Assembly (NCBI GenBank): GCA_027451915.1
Contig: DAIDHU010000411.1
Span: 1 to 5,061 of the forward strand
Direction: 5' to 3'
Length of the DNA stretch: 5,061 bases
Source of the DNA: Thiomonas sp.
GTDB taxonomy: Bacteria; Pseudomonadota; Gammaproteobacteria; Burkholderiales; Burkholderiaceae_C
In this document: piece after piece, positions 1 to 5,061 of the stretch
Layout of the letters: each line of letters starts with the position of its first letter
How positions within the stretch are numbered: the stretch's first letter is position 1
Program-made: the position numbers and the translations under genes
The notes under the pieces: generated by a model
The model's database searches: none
Told to the model about the DNA's origin: nothing
Seen by the model: the letters and a program-made list of their open reading frames with translations, nothing else

Positions 1-698
1 GAGGCCTGCGGACTCACCAGGAAGCCTACCGCATGCGCGATGTCCTGCGGTTGACCCAGGCGCCCCAGGGGAATGCGCCCGAGCAGCGCCTGCGTGGTCT
101 GCTCGTCGAGCGCCCGGGTCATGTCGGTATCGATGAAACCGGGAGCGACGCAGTTGACGGTGATGTTGCGGCTCCCCAGTTCCTGGGCCAGCGCCCGCGT
201 CATGCCGGCCACGCCGGCCTTGGCGGCGGCGTAGTTGGCCTGGCCCGGGTTTCCGCTGGCCCCCACCACCGAGGTGATGTTGACAATGCGCCCGGTGCGC
301 TGCTTCATCATCGGACGGATCACGGCCCGGCACAAGCGGAAAACCGAGCTCAGGTTGGTGTCGATCACGGCCGCCCAATCCTCGTCGCGCATGCGCAGCG
401 CCAGGGTGTCCCGGGTGATGCCGGCGTTGTTGACCAGCACCTGCAGGCCGCCGCGCTCCTTGACGATGCGATCCACCAGCGCCTCGGCCGCCGCGGCATC
501 GTTGACGTCCAGCACCACGCCCTGGCCGCCGGATCCCAGCGCCTCCTGGATGCGTGCCGCACCGGCTTCGCTGGTGGCGGTACCCACCACCCAGGCACCC
601 ATGTGCTGGAGTTGCGCGGCGATGGCCTGGCCGATGCCGCGCGTGGCCCCGGTGACCAGCGCGGTCTGGCCGGCCAGCGGCGCTGCGGATGCGTTCAT
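1..698 (-). CDS. fabG: 3-oxoacyl-ACP reductase FabG (3' end cut by window edge)
   Basis: NADPH-dependent reductase of the classical short-chain dehydrogenase/reductase family. It reduces 3-ketoacyl-ACP to 3-hydroxyacyl-ACP in each cycle of cytosolic type II fatty acid synthesis. The window shows 232 residues and no stop codon; FabG is usually 244-250 residues, so about 12-18 are missing. Visible motifs: cofactor loop TGATRGIG (residues 16-23), LDVND (63-67), NNAG (90-93), and the catalytic set N115, S143, Y156 and K160 in YAAAK. The PG.I.TDM segment (186-193) is also intact. These sit five residues later than in E. coli FabG, matching a slightly longer N-terminus. The ATG at 698 overlaps the fabD stop (ATGA) and has a good Shine-Dalgarno sequence, so the start is firm. 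Position directly after fabD, plus the full catalytic set, favours FabG over another reductase of the family. Confidence 0.97.
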   Translation of the reverse strand, partial: MNASAAPLAGQTALVTGATRGIGQAIAAQLQHMGAWVVGTATSEAGAARIQEALGSGGQGVVLDVNDAAAAEALVDRIVKERGGLQVLVNNAGITRDTLALRMRDEDWAAVIDTNLSSVFRLCRAVIRPMMKQRTGRIVNITSVVGASGNPGQANYAAAKAGVAGMTRALAQELGSRNITVNCVAPGFIDTDMTRALDEQTTQALLGRIPLGRLGQPQDIAHAVGFLVSPQA

Positions 699-1633
699 TG
701 CAGATTCCCCTTGATGGTATGCGCGCTGTCGAGGTCGACCAGCGCATGGCTGAGCAGGGCGGGATCGATGCGCCGGCTGAGTCCGGCGAGCACCTTGCCC
801 GGCCCGCACTCGACGATATCCGTGCAGCCGGCGTCGCGCAGGGCCTGCACGCACTCAACCCAGCGCACGGGACCGGCGGCCTGCGCCGCCAGCGCGCCGC
901 GGATGCCCGCCGCATCGGCGTGGCGCGCAACGTCCACGTTGTGGATCACCGGAACTCGCGGCGCCTTCAACGGCACCCCGGCCAGATATTGGCCCAGGCG
1001 CTGCGCAGCCGGCGCCAGCAGGCTGCTGTGGAAGGGAGCCGACACGGGAAGCGCCAGCGCACGCTTGGCGCCACGCTCCTTGAGCATCAGGCAGGCACGC
1101 TCGACCCCGGCCTTGGTGCCGGCGATCACGACCTGCCCGGGCGCATTGAAATTCACCGCCTCGACGGCTTCTCCGACCGTGGCCGCCGCCTGCGCGCAGG
1201 TTTCGCGCACGGCCTGATCGTCCAGGCCGAGCACGGCGGCCATGCCCCCGGCCCCCACCGGCACGGCCTCCTGCATCGCCTGGGCGCGAAAACGCACCAG
1301 CGGCAGGGCATCGGAGAACTCGATGGCACCGGCCGCGACCAGCGCCGTGTACTCGCCCAGGCTGTGGCCGGCCATCAGGGTGGGCATCGGCCCTCCCTCG
1401 GCGAGCCACACACGCCACAGCGCGATGCCGGCGGCCAGCATCGCCGGCTGCGTGTTGGTGGTCAGGTTCAGTTCCTCGGCGGGGCCCTGGCGCATCAGGG
1501 CGCCCAGGTCCTGGCCCAGCGCGTCGGAGGCCTCGCGCAGGGTCTCGCGCACCGCGGGATGCCCGGCCACGGCGTCCAGCATGCCCACCGACTGCGAGCC
1601 CTGGCCGGGAAACACGAAGGCAAACGATTTCAT
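695..1633 (-). CDS. fabD: Malonyl-CoA:ACP transacylase FabD
   Basis: Moves the malonyl group from malonyl-CoA to the phosphopantetheine arm of acyl carrier protein, giving the extender unit used by FabH and the elongating ketoacyl synthases. The protein is 312 residues, close to the roughly 309 of E. coli FabD. Visible motifs: FPGQGSQ (8-14) with oxyanion-hole Q11; the nucleophile elbow GHSLGEY (89-95) with catalytic S91; R116 in VRFRAQAMQ, the arginine that binds the malonyl carboxylate; H202 in SAPFHS, the catalytic histidine; and GPGKVL.GL near the C-terminus (277-285). All expected catalytic residues are present. The ATG at 1633 follows a strong Shine-Dalgarno sequence and matches the usual MK.AFVFPGQGSQ beginning. 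The same frame stays open upstream through fabH to about 2584, but that part has no fabD-like sequence. The gene overlaps fabG by 4 bases and lies 86 bases after fabH. Confidence 0.98.
   Translation of the reverse strand: MKSFAFVFPGQGSQSVGMLDAVAGHPAVRETLREASDALGQDLGALMRQGPAEELNLTTNTQPAMLAAGIALWRVWLAEGGPMPTLMAGHSLGEYTALVAAGAIEFSDALPLVRFRAQAMQEAVPVGAGGMAAVLGLDDQAVRETCAQAAATVGEAVEAVNFNAPGQVVIAGTKAGVERACLMLKERGAKRALALPVSAPFHSSLLAPAAQRLGQYLAGVPLKAPRVPVIHNVDVARHADAAGIRGALAAQAAGPVRWVECVQALRDAGCTDIVECGPGKVLAGLSRRIDPALLSHALVDLDSAHTIKGNLQ
707..712 (-). promoter_or_regulatory. Ribosome-binding site of fabG, inside fabD
   Basis: The minus strand reads AAGGGG here, with 8 bases between it and the fabG ATG at 698. 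It lies within the last codons of fabD, so ribosomes ending fabD finish on top of the fabG start. This supports translational coupling and fixes the fabG start. Confidence 0.75.
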
Positions 1634-1640
1634 TTCGGCA

Positions 1641-1650
1641 TCTCCTCCCC
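1641..1650 (-). promoter_or_regulatory. Strong ribosome-binding site of fabD
   Basis: The minus strand reads GGGGAGGAGA, one of the best Shine-Dalgarno matches in the window, 7 bases before the fabD ATG at 1633. It decides the fabD start against the long open frame upstream and suggests fabD is well translated independently of fabH. Confidence 0.8.
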
Positions 1651-1658
1651 ATGCAGTT

Positions 1659-1673
1659 CCCGGCGTCGCCGGG
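1659..1673. repeat. Short inverted repeat just upstream of the fabD ribosome-binding site
   Basis: CCCGGC (1659-1664) and GCCGGG (1668-1673) are a perfect 6-bp inverted repeat with a 3-base loop. In the minus-strand transcript it would form a GC hairpin ending 8 bases before the fabD Shine-Dalgarno sequence. No U-run follows, so it is not a standard terminator. A role in RNA stability or translation is only inferred; GC-rich DNA makes short stems by chance. Confidence 0.4.
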
Positions 1674-1679
1674 GCGTGT

Positions 1680-1703
1680 CGCGCCCGCGCCTCGCGCGGC
1701 GCG
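1680..1703. repeat. GC-rich inverted repeat in the fabH-fabD spacer
   Basis: The core is CCGCGC (1685-1690) and GCGCGG (1694-1699) around the loop CTC. Four more pairs (1680-1683 with 1700-1703) continue the stem if C1684 is bulged, giving about 10 bp in all. It begins 16 bases after the fabH stop in the minus-strand transcript. It lacks the T-run of an intrinsic terminator. It could act as a 3' stability element or a weak attenuator, or be a by-product of base composition. Confidence 0.4.
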
Positions 1704-1719
1704 CCCACGCGGGTTGTTG

Positions 1720-2697
1720 TCAGAATTCGACCAGCGCGGCGCCCCAGGTCAGGCCACCGCCCACCGCTTCGAGCAGCAAGGTCTGGCCGCGGCGCACCTG
1801 CCCCGCGCGCACGGCGGTGTCGAGGGCCAGCGGGATCGAGGCCGCGGAGGTGTTGCCGTGCCAGGCCACCGTCTGCACCACGCGTTCGGCGGGAATGCCC
1901 AGCTTTTTCGCGGTGTGCAGCATGATGCGGATATTGGCCTGATGCGGCACCATCCAGTCCACGTCGGCGGCCGTGCGCCCCGCCTTGTCGAGCACTTCGC
2001 GGGCCACGCCCTCGAGCACGTGCACGGCCTGCTTGAACACGGCCTGCCCGTCCATGTGCAGGAAGGGACTGCCGCTGATCTTGCCGCCGTGGATGCGCCC
2101 GGGCGTGCACAGGATCGAGGCCTGGCGCCCGTCGCCGTGCAGCGCGCTGGACAGCACGCCCCCGCGCTCGCCCGGCCCCAGCACCACCGCGCCGGCCCCG
2201 TCGCCGAACAGCACGCATGTGGTGCGGTCGCGGAAATCCAGGATCTGCGAGAACACCTCGGTGCCGATGACCAGCGCGTGGCGCACCGTGCCGGAGCGCA
2301 CGAACTGGTCGGCCACGCTGAGGGCGTAGATGAACCCCGCGCATACCGCCTGCACATCGAACACGGCGCCGCCCGGGCAGCCCAGGCGGCCCTGGATCAG
2401 CGCCGCGTTGGACGGGAAGATCATGTCCGGCGTGGAGGTGGCCACGACGATCATGTCGATGTCCTGCGCCTGCAGGCCGGCGTCCTGCAGCGCGCGCCGC
2501 GCCGCGTGCTCGCCCAGTTCCACGCTGCCCACCCCGGCCGCGGCGAAATGCCGCTGGCGGATTCCCGTGCGCTCGATGATCCACGCGTCGCTGGTCTCGA
2601 TGCCGTCGCGCGCCAGGCGCTCGGCAAGATCGTCGTTGCTGACCGTCTCCGGCGGCAGATAACTGCCGGTGCCGAGAATGCGGGAATGGATCGACAT
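1720..2697 (-). CDS. fabH: 3-oxoacyl-ACP synthase III (initiating ketoacyl synthase) FabH
   Basis: Starts fatty acid synthesis by condensing a short acyl-CoA, normally acetyl-CoA, with malonyl-ACP to give acetoacetyl-ACP. The protein is 325 residues (E. coli about 317) with the thiolase fold. The catalytic triad is complete: C119 in AVCAGF, H252 in VPHQANIRI and N282 in WHGNTSAAS. GDGAGAVVL (165-173) and the C-terminal EAVGGGLTWGAALVEF are family hallmarks. F94 lines up with E. coli F87, a residue tied to preference for acetyl-CoA, so straight-chain products are inferred. The loop at 25-37 is about four residues longer than in E. coli, as in Burkholderiales homologues. The ATG at 2697 gives the usual SRI.GTGSYLP beginning, but no clear Shine-Dalgarno sequence precedes it. 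The frame is open back to a TTG at 2775, which would add 26 residues without family similarity. Confidence 0.98.
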   Translation of the reverse strand: MSIHSRILGTGSYLPPETVSNDDLAERLARDGIETSDAWIIERTGIRQRHFAAAGVGSVELGEHAARRALQDAGLQAQDIDMIVVATSTPDMIFPSNAALIQGRLGCPGGAVFDVQAVCAGFIYALSVADQFVRSGTVRHALVIGTEVFSQILDFRDRTTCVLFGDGAGAVVLGPGERGGVLSSALHGDGRQASILCTPGRIHGGKISGSPFLHMDGQAVFKQAVHVLEGVAREVLDKAGRTAADVDWMVPHQANIRIMLHTAKKLGIPAERVVQTVAWHGNTSAASIPLALDTAVRAGQVRRGQTLLLEAVGGGLTWGAALVEF

Positions 2698-2779
2698 GGA
2701 AATCGCGGTCCGGTTGAGGGATACGAGAAATTCGAAACAGGACGCCGCCGCGGGCCGGGGCGCCCGTCGCGCCAAGGCT

Positions 2780-3847
2780 TCAGGTCATTCGCGCGGGGCC
2801 CGCGTCGACCGCGGCCGTTGTCGCGGCGCCGGGATGCAGTTCGGCCAGGATGCGCTCGATCTCCTGCACCACACCGCCCTGCGCGGCCTCGCAGGCCCGC
2901 TCCAGCGCGTGCTCGAAACTGACCGCGTTGGCCGATCCGTGGCTCTTGAACACCAGACCGCGCAGGCCCAGCAGGGCCACGCCGTTGTAGCGCGCCGGAT
3001 CCACCCTGCGGCGAAATCGGTGCAACAGCGGCAGCACCGCCAGCGCCAGCAGGCGCGTGCCCAGGTTGCGCGTGAACTCCTGGCGCATCATGCCGGTGAG
3101 CATGCGCGCGACGCCCTCGGTGGCCTTGAGGGCCACGTTGCCGACGAAGCCGTCGCAGACCACGATGTCCACGCCGCCCTTGAAGATGTCGTCGCCCTCG
3201 ACGTTGCCGAGGAAATTCAGCCTACCCTCGGCATGGGCCTGGCGCAGCAGTTCGCCGGCGCGCTTGATCATCTCGCTGCCCTTGATCGCCTCTTCGCCGA
3301 TGTTGAGCAGGCCGACCCCGGGGTTCGGGTGGCCGCCCGCGGCGGCGAAAGCCGTGCCCATGACCGCGAACTGCAGCAGGTGCTCGGCCTCGCAATCGAC
3401 ATTGGCGCCCAGGTCGAGCATCAAGGTGGAGCCGCCCGCGGCATTGGGCAGATAGGTGGCGATGGCCGGACGCTCGATGCCGGGAAGGGTCTTCAGCACG
3501 TAGCGGGCCACGGCCATCAGCGCGCCGGTGTTCCCGGCCGACACGCAAGCCTGCGCGGTGCCGTCCTTCACCAGCTCGATGGCGCGCCGCATCGACGAGT
3601 CCTTCTTGCGGCGCAGGGCGACCTCGACCGGGTCGTCCATGGCGACCACCTCGGTGGCGGCGACCACGCTGGCCCGCTCGTGCCCGAACAGCCCGTGCTT
3701 GCGCAAGCCCTCGCGCATGGCCTCGGGCTGGCCGACCAGCAGCACCCTCACCTGCGGGTGGCGATCGAGCAGCGCGCGGCAGGCGGGCAGGGTCTCGCCG
3801 GGACCATGGTCCCCGCCCATCACGTCAACGGCCAGGCAGACGTTCAC
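2780..3847 (-). CDS. plsX: Phosphate acyltransferase PlsX (acyl-ACP:phosphate)
   Basis: Converts acyl-ACP and phosphate to acyl-phosphate, the acyl donor for PlsY in phosphatidic acid synthesis. It is a peripheral membrane enzyme that links fatty acid synthesis to phospholipid synthesis. The protein is 355 residues, almost the same as E. coli PlsX (356). Family segments in order: DVMGGDHGP (8-16), SAGNTGALMA (103-112), LDLGANVDC (144-152), NIGEE..KG (182-190), VCDGFVGNVALK (230-241) and YNG..LLGL.G.V.KSHGSA (287-306). The start chosen is GTG at 3847: it has a good Shine-Dalgarno sequence and yields the standard N-terminus directly before DVMGGDHG. A longer reading from GTG 3913 adds 22 unlike residues. 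The C-terminal tail after about 338 is Ala-rich and unconserved. It lies between rpmF and fabH, the standard position for plsX. Confidence 0.98.
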   Translation of the reverse strand: MNVCLAVDVMGGDHGPGETLPACRALLDRHPQVRVLLVGQPEAMREGLRKHGLFGHERASVVAATEVVAMDDPVEVALRRKKDSSMRRAIELVKDGTAQACVSAGNTGALMAVARYVLKTLPGIERPAIATYLPNAAGGSTLMLDLGANVDCEAEHLLQFAVMGTAFAAAGGHPNPGVGLLNIGEEAIKGSEMIKRAGELLRQAHAEGRLNFLGNVEGDDIFKGGVDIVVCDGFVGNVALKATEGVARMLTGMMRQEFTRNLGTRLLALAVLPLLHRFRRRVDPARYNGVALLGLRGLVFKSHGSANAVSFEHALERACEAAQGGVVQEIERILAELHPGAATTAAVDAGPARMT

Positions 3848-3856
3848 GATCGGACA

Positions 3857-3862
3857 CTCCCC
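3857..3862 (-). promoter_or_regulatory. Ribosome-binding site fixing the GTG start of plsX
   Basis: The minus strand reads GGGGAG, 9 bases before GTG 3847. No ATG lies near the conserved beginning of PlsX, so this site is the main reason to choose this GTG over the upstream GTG at 3913. Confidence 0.7.
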
Positions 3863-3921
3863 GCCGAAGCAGGCGCGACCGGGCCGCGCCCGTACGTACC
3901 GGACGCCCGCCACCGCTCACG

Positions 3922-3939
3922 CGCCACGCGCGCCACGCA
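3922..3939. repeat. Two-copy 9-bp tandem repeat in the rpmF-plsX spacer
   Basis: CGCCACGCG (3922-3930) is followed directly by CGCCACGCA (3931-3939), identical in 8 of 9 bases. A perfect 10-bp palindrome, GGGCGCGCCC, follows at 3941-3950. A 6-bp stem (GGCGCG 3872-3877 with CGCGCC 3885-3890) sits nearer plsX. All lie in the 115-base gap between rpmF and plsX, the longest inside the operon. No function can be assigned. Confidence 0.4.
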
Positions 3940-3962
3940 GGGGCGCGCCCGCAGGCGTCGCT

Positions 3963-4145
3963 TCACTCTTCGGTTTTGGTCTTCAGGACCTTGCGCCCGC
4001 GGTAAAAACCGCTAGGGCTGATGTGGTGGCGCAGGTGGACCTCGCCCGTGGTGGGCTCGAGAGCCACCGGCGGCTGTTCCAGATGCTGATGCGAACGGTG
4101 CATGCCGCGCTTGGACGGCGACTTCTTGTTTTGCTGAACGGCCAT
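3963..4145 (-). CDS. rpmF: 50S ribosomal protein L32
   Basis: Small basic protein of the large ribosomal subunit. It is 60 residues, close to the 57 of E. coli L32, and begins MAVQQNKKSPSKRGMHRSH with the conserved core GE.HLRHHIS..G.YRGRKV (34-53). It has no cysteines, so it is the zinc-free form common in Beta- and Gammaproteobacteria. ATG at 4145 is chosen because it matches the family N-terminus exactly and has AGGGG 7 bases upstream (4153-4157); the TTG two codons earlier is unlikely. The C-terminus is slightly extended (KTKTEE). It sits 82 bases after yceD and 115 bases before plsX, the usual yceD-rpmF-plsX order. That arrangement is thought to link ribosome and membrane synthesis. Confidence 0.98.
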   Translation of the reverse strand: MAVQQNKKSPSKRGMHRSHQHLEQPPVALEPTTGEVHLRHHISPSGFYRGRKVLKTKTEE

Positions 4146-4173
4146 GGCCAAACCCCTGGGGAAAAATCGCGTG

Positions 4174-4179
4174 ATTGTA
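4174..4179 (-). promoter_or_regulatory. Possible -10 element of a promoter for rpmF
   Basis: The minus strand reads TACAAT, 5 of 6 matches to the sigma-70 -10 consensus, about 29 bases before the rpmF ATG in a very GC-rich 82-base gap. There is no recognisable -35 box at the right distance and no proper extended -10. Transcripts would have a leader of about 20 bases including the rpmF ribosome-binding site. Weakly supported. Confidence 0.25.
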
Positions 4180-4227
4180 CACCGCGCCGCCCGCCCGCCC
4201 CCGCAGGGGATTGCAGCCAGCGCCGGA

Positions 4228-4779
4228 TCAGTTGGGCTTGCGCAGCCCCGCCAGAACCGCGAAAGGCGAAGCCTGCGCCGGCGCCTCGCCGGCCCGCGTG
4301 GGCAAGGCCTGCGGACAGCTGTCGTGCATCGGCACCAGCGGAAGCGCCAGGATCAACTGATCCTCGACCAGCTCGGCCAGGTCCACGGGATGACGCGCGC
4401 AGAAGGCCTCCTCCTCGGACTCCAGTTCCTCGGCGTCCAGTTCGGGTTCCTCGTCGACCAGGCGCAGCACGACGGTGTCCTCCACCGCATGCCAGCAGCG
4501 CTGCAGGCAGCGCTGGCACAGCATCGGCAGCTCCGCCTGGACCCGCAGGCGCAGCAGCGGCTGCGCCCGATCCGCGGCATCGTAGCGCACCATGCCCTGC
4601 AGCTCCCACATCGCCCGCAGTTCGGTGAGCTGGCCGGGCTCGGCATGCAGCGAGGAAGCCAGGCGCGGCAAGGCGGACACCGGCACCCTGCCCCGCAGCG
4701 CGCCAGCGCGCAGGGCGAATTCCTTCAGGTTCAGGCGTCGCGGCAGATCCGCGTCGGCGGGCGGTTCCGGCGTATGCAT
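4228..4779 (-). CDS. yceD: YceD / DUF177 family protein
   Basis: Member of the DUF177 family, normally encoded just before rpmF and reported to be needed for normal 23S rRNA accumulation; its biochemical activity is not settled. The protein is 183 residues (E. coli YceD about 173). Visible features: a beginning with RRLNLKEFALRAGALRG (14-30), a cysteine cluster C88-x2-C91-x3-C95 in LPMLCQRCLQRCW, a strongly acidic stretch (109-124), and the DLAELVEDQLILALPLVPMHD block (133-152) with C155 soon after. C88 and C91 form the family CxxC and could bind metal, which is inferred. The ATG at 4779 is the best start, but the purine-rich GAGAGA lies about 13 bases upstream, too far for a good Shine-Dalgarno sequence. 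A GTG at 4818 would add 13 unlike residues. It is the first gene of the operon seen here. Confidence 0.92.
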   Translation of the reverse strand: MHTPEPPADADLPRRLNLKEFALRAGALRGRVPVSALPRLASSLHAEPGQLTELRAMWELQGMVRYDAADRAQPLLRLRVQAELPMLCQRCLQRCWHAVEDTVVLRLVDEEPELDAEELESEEEAFCARHPVDLAELVEDQLILALPLVPMHDSCPQALPTRAGEAPAQASPFAVLAGLRKPN

Positions 4780-4974
4780 GCAAGCAAGTGTATCTCTCGT
4801 CGCGCCGATGCAGCACACCGATACCCGGGCGAGTACGATGAAGAGCTCGCGGCCGGCTCGGGCGCCTGCCTGTCCCGCGGGGCGGGCTCCGGGACACCGG
4901 GCATCGCCCTACACTTGCGGATTTTCCAGGATCCCGAGCCGGCATTTCCCTTTTTCGAAGTATCGAGCATCGCC
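4780..4974. promoter_or_regulatory. Divergent intergenic region between yceD and the YeeE-like gene
   Basis: These 195 bases separate two genes transcribed away from each other, so they should carry the main promoter of the yceD-rpmF-plsX-fab operon and that of the plus-strand gene. No convincing -35/-10 pair was found on either strand. Weak candidates are TACACT on the minus strand (4787-4792) and TATCGA on the plus strand (4961-4966), each without a partner box. An 11-bp inverted repeat spans 4852-4943. The 35 bases before the plus-strand ATG are visibly richer in A+T than the rest. No credible small gene was seen. Confidence 0.5.
4852..4943. repeat. 11-bp perfect inverted repeat with nested 6-bp repeat, possible operator
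   Basis: GCCGGCTCGGG (4852-4862) and CCCGAGCCGGC (4933-4943) are perfect reverse complements, 70 bases apart. Inside lies a second perfect inverted repeat, TGTCCC (4871-4876) with GGGACA (4891-4896). The distal arm ends 31 bases before the plus-strand ATG, near where a promoter would be. The repeat itself is directly visible; a role as paired protein-binding sites or RNA structure is inference. Confidence 0.45.
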
Positions 4975-5061
4975 ATGCAACTCCTGGCACATCTTTTCCC
5001 CACCGGCTGGGTTCATTTCCTGGGCGGCGGCGTGGTCATCGGACTGGGGGTAAGCCTGCTG
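4975..5061 (+). CDS. Start of a probable YeeE/YedE-family sulfur transport membrane protein (3' end cut)
   Basis: Only 29 residues are visible, from ATG 4975 to the right edge with no stop: a short polar lead with PTGWVHF, then a hydrophobic Gly-rich segment, LGGGVVIGLGVSLL (16-29). This resembles the first transmembrane helix of YeeE/YedE proteins, which often begin with a W.HFL.GG..IG.GVSLL pattern. That family is linked to thiosulfate or other sulfur-compound uptake and usually has several helices with conserved cysteines, none of which can be seen here. The ribosome-binding site is weak (GAG, 7 bases upstream). A frame beginning at this ATG, a helix directly after it and a non-coding region before it support a real gene. 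The family call rests on one helix and could be wrong. Confidence 0.5.
   Translation, partial: MQLLAHLFPTGWVHFLGGGVVIGLGVSLL

Noticed and set aside
33..1217. Plus-strand open frame of 394 residues opposite fabG and fabD
   Set aside because: It is antisense to two clear enzyme genes and rich in Arg, Ala, Gly and His without domain-like patterns. Long open antisense frames are expected in DNA of this GC content.
1634..2584. Possible N-terminal extension or fusion of FabD, because its frame stays open upstream through fabH
   Set aside because: The upstream part is fabH read in a wrong frame, full of Arg and Gly. FabD begins at its usual point with a strong ribosome-binding site at 1641-1650.
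2751..2766. CGGGC/GCCCG stem between plsX and fabH as a terminator
   Set aside because: The stem is 5 bp with no T-run after it on the minus strand. A break here would cut off the essential fabH-fabD-fabG genes with no clear promoter seen downstream.
689..2922. Overlapping plus-strand open frames of 417 and 423 residues opposite fabD and fabH
   Set aside because: Same composition artefact: low-complexity products, no recognisable motif, and the minus strand carries complete catalytic sets.
2669..4015. Plus-strand open frame of 448 residues opposite plsX
   Set aside because: Antisense of a well-conserved PlsX frame. The product is Ala/Gly/His/Gln-rich and runs on into the rpmF region, as a random open frame would.
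4199..4209. CCCC-GCA-GGGG inverted repeat after yceD as a terminator
   Set aside because: Only 4 bp, no T-run in either direction, and rpmF follows closely on the same strand.
4838..5053. Small plus-strand gene beginning at ATG 4838 in the intergenic region
   Set aside because: There is no ribosome-binding site, it has Arg/Pro/Ala-rich shadow-like composition, and it overlaps the better YeeE-like start in another frame.
1..5061. Mobile element, phage, CRISPR, toxin-antitoxin or defence system
   Set aside because: No transposase, integrase, terminal repeats, spaced direct repeats or defence domains were seen. The window is filled by a conserved housekeeping operon.

Overview
This is a chromosomal housekeeping window from a GC-rich proteobacterium (about two-thirds G+C by eye). 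It holds a fatty acid and phospholipid synthesis operon on the minus strand. Reading down the minus strand from high to low coordinates, the order is yceD (DUF177), rpmF (ribosomal protein L32), plsX, fabH, fabD, fabG. Gene order and protein sequence point to Betaproteobacteria, probably Burkholderiales. FabH has the four-residue-longer N-terminal loop and the ETSDAWI..RTGIR.RHF region I associate with that order. YceD has the C-rich centre and acidic stretch of beta/gammaproteobacterial homologues. The family cannot be settled by eye.

Layout. Positions 1-698 hold fabG, cut by the left edge before its stop. fabD (695-1633) overlaps the fabG start by 4 bases (ATGA). An 86-base gap with two GC-rich hairpins separates fabD from fabH (1720-2697). 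An 82-base gap then leads to plsX (2780-3847, GTG start), a 115-base GC-rich gap to rpmF (3963-4145), and an 82-base gap to yceD (4228-4779). Positions 4780-4974 are a 195-base non-coding region between divergent genes, with an 11-bp inverted repeat. A plus-strand gene begins at 4975 and runs off the right edge; its first 29 residues look like a YeeE/YedE-family (sulfur transport) membrane protein. No gap exceeds 300 bases. I saw no tRNA, rRNA, CRISPR, insertion sequence or phage feature.

How the genes work together. FabD makes malonyl-ACP. FabH condenses it with a short acyl-CoA primer to start a chain. FabG reduces the 3-ketoacyl-ACP in each elongation round. PlsX turns finished acyl-ACP into acyl-phosphate for phospholipid assembly. 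L32 and YceD are ribosome-linked, so the operon ties membrane lipid supply to ribosome synthesis, an old and widespread arrangement. By analogy with related genomes, acpP and fabF should lie beyond the left edge.

I found no strong sign of a new system. The points worth a second look are the dyad and the unusual neighbour at 4780-5061, the hairpins in the operon spacers, and weak ribosome-binding sites before fabH and yceD.
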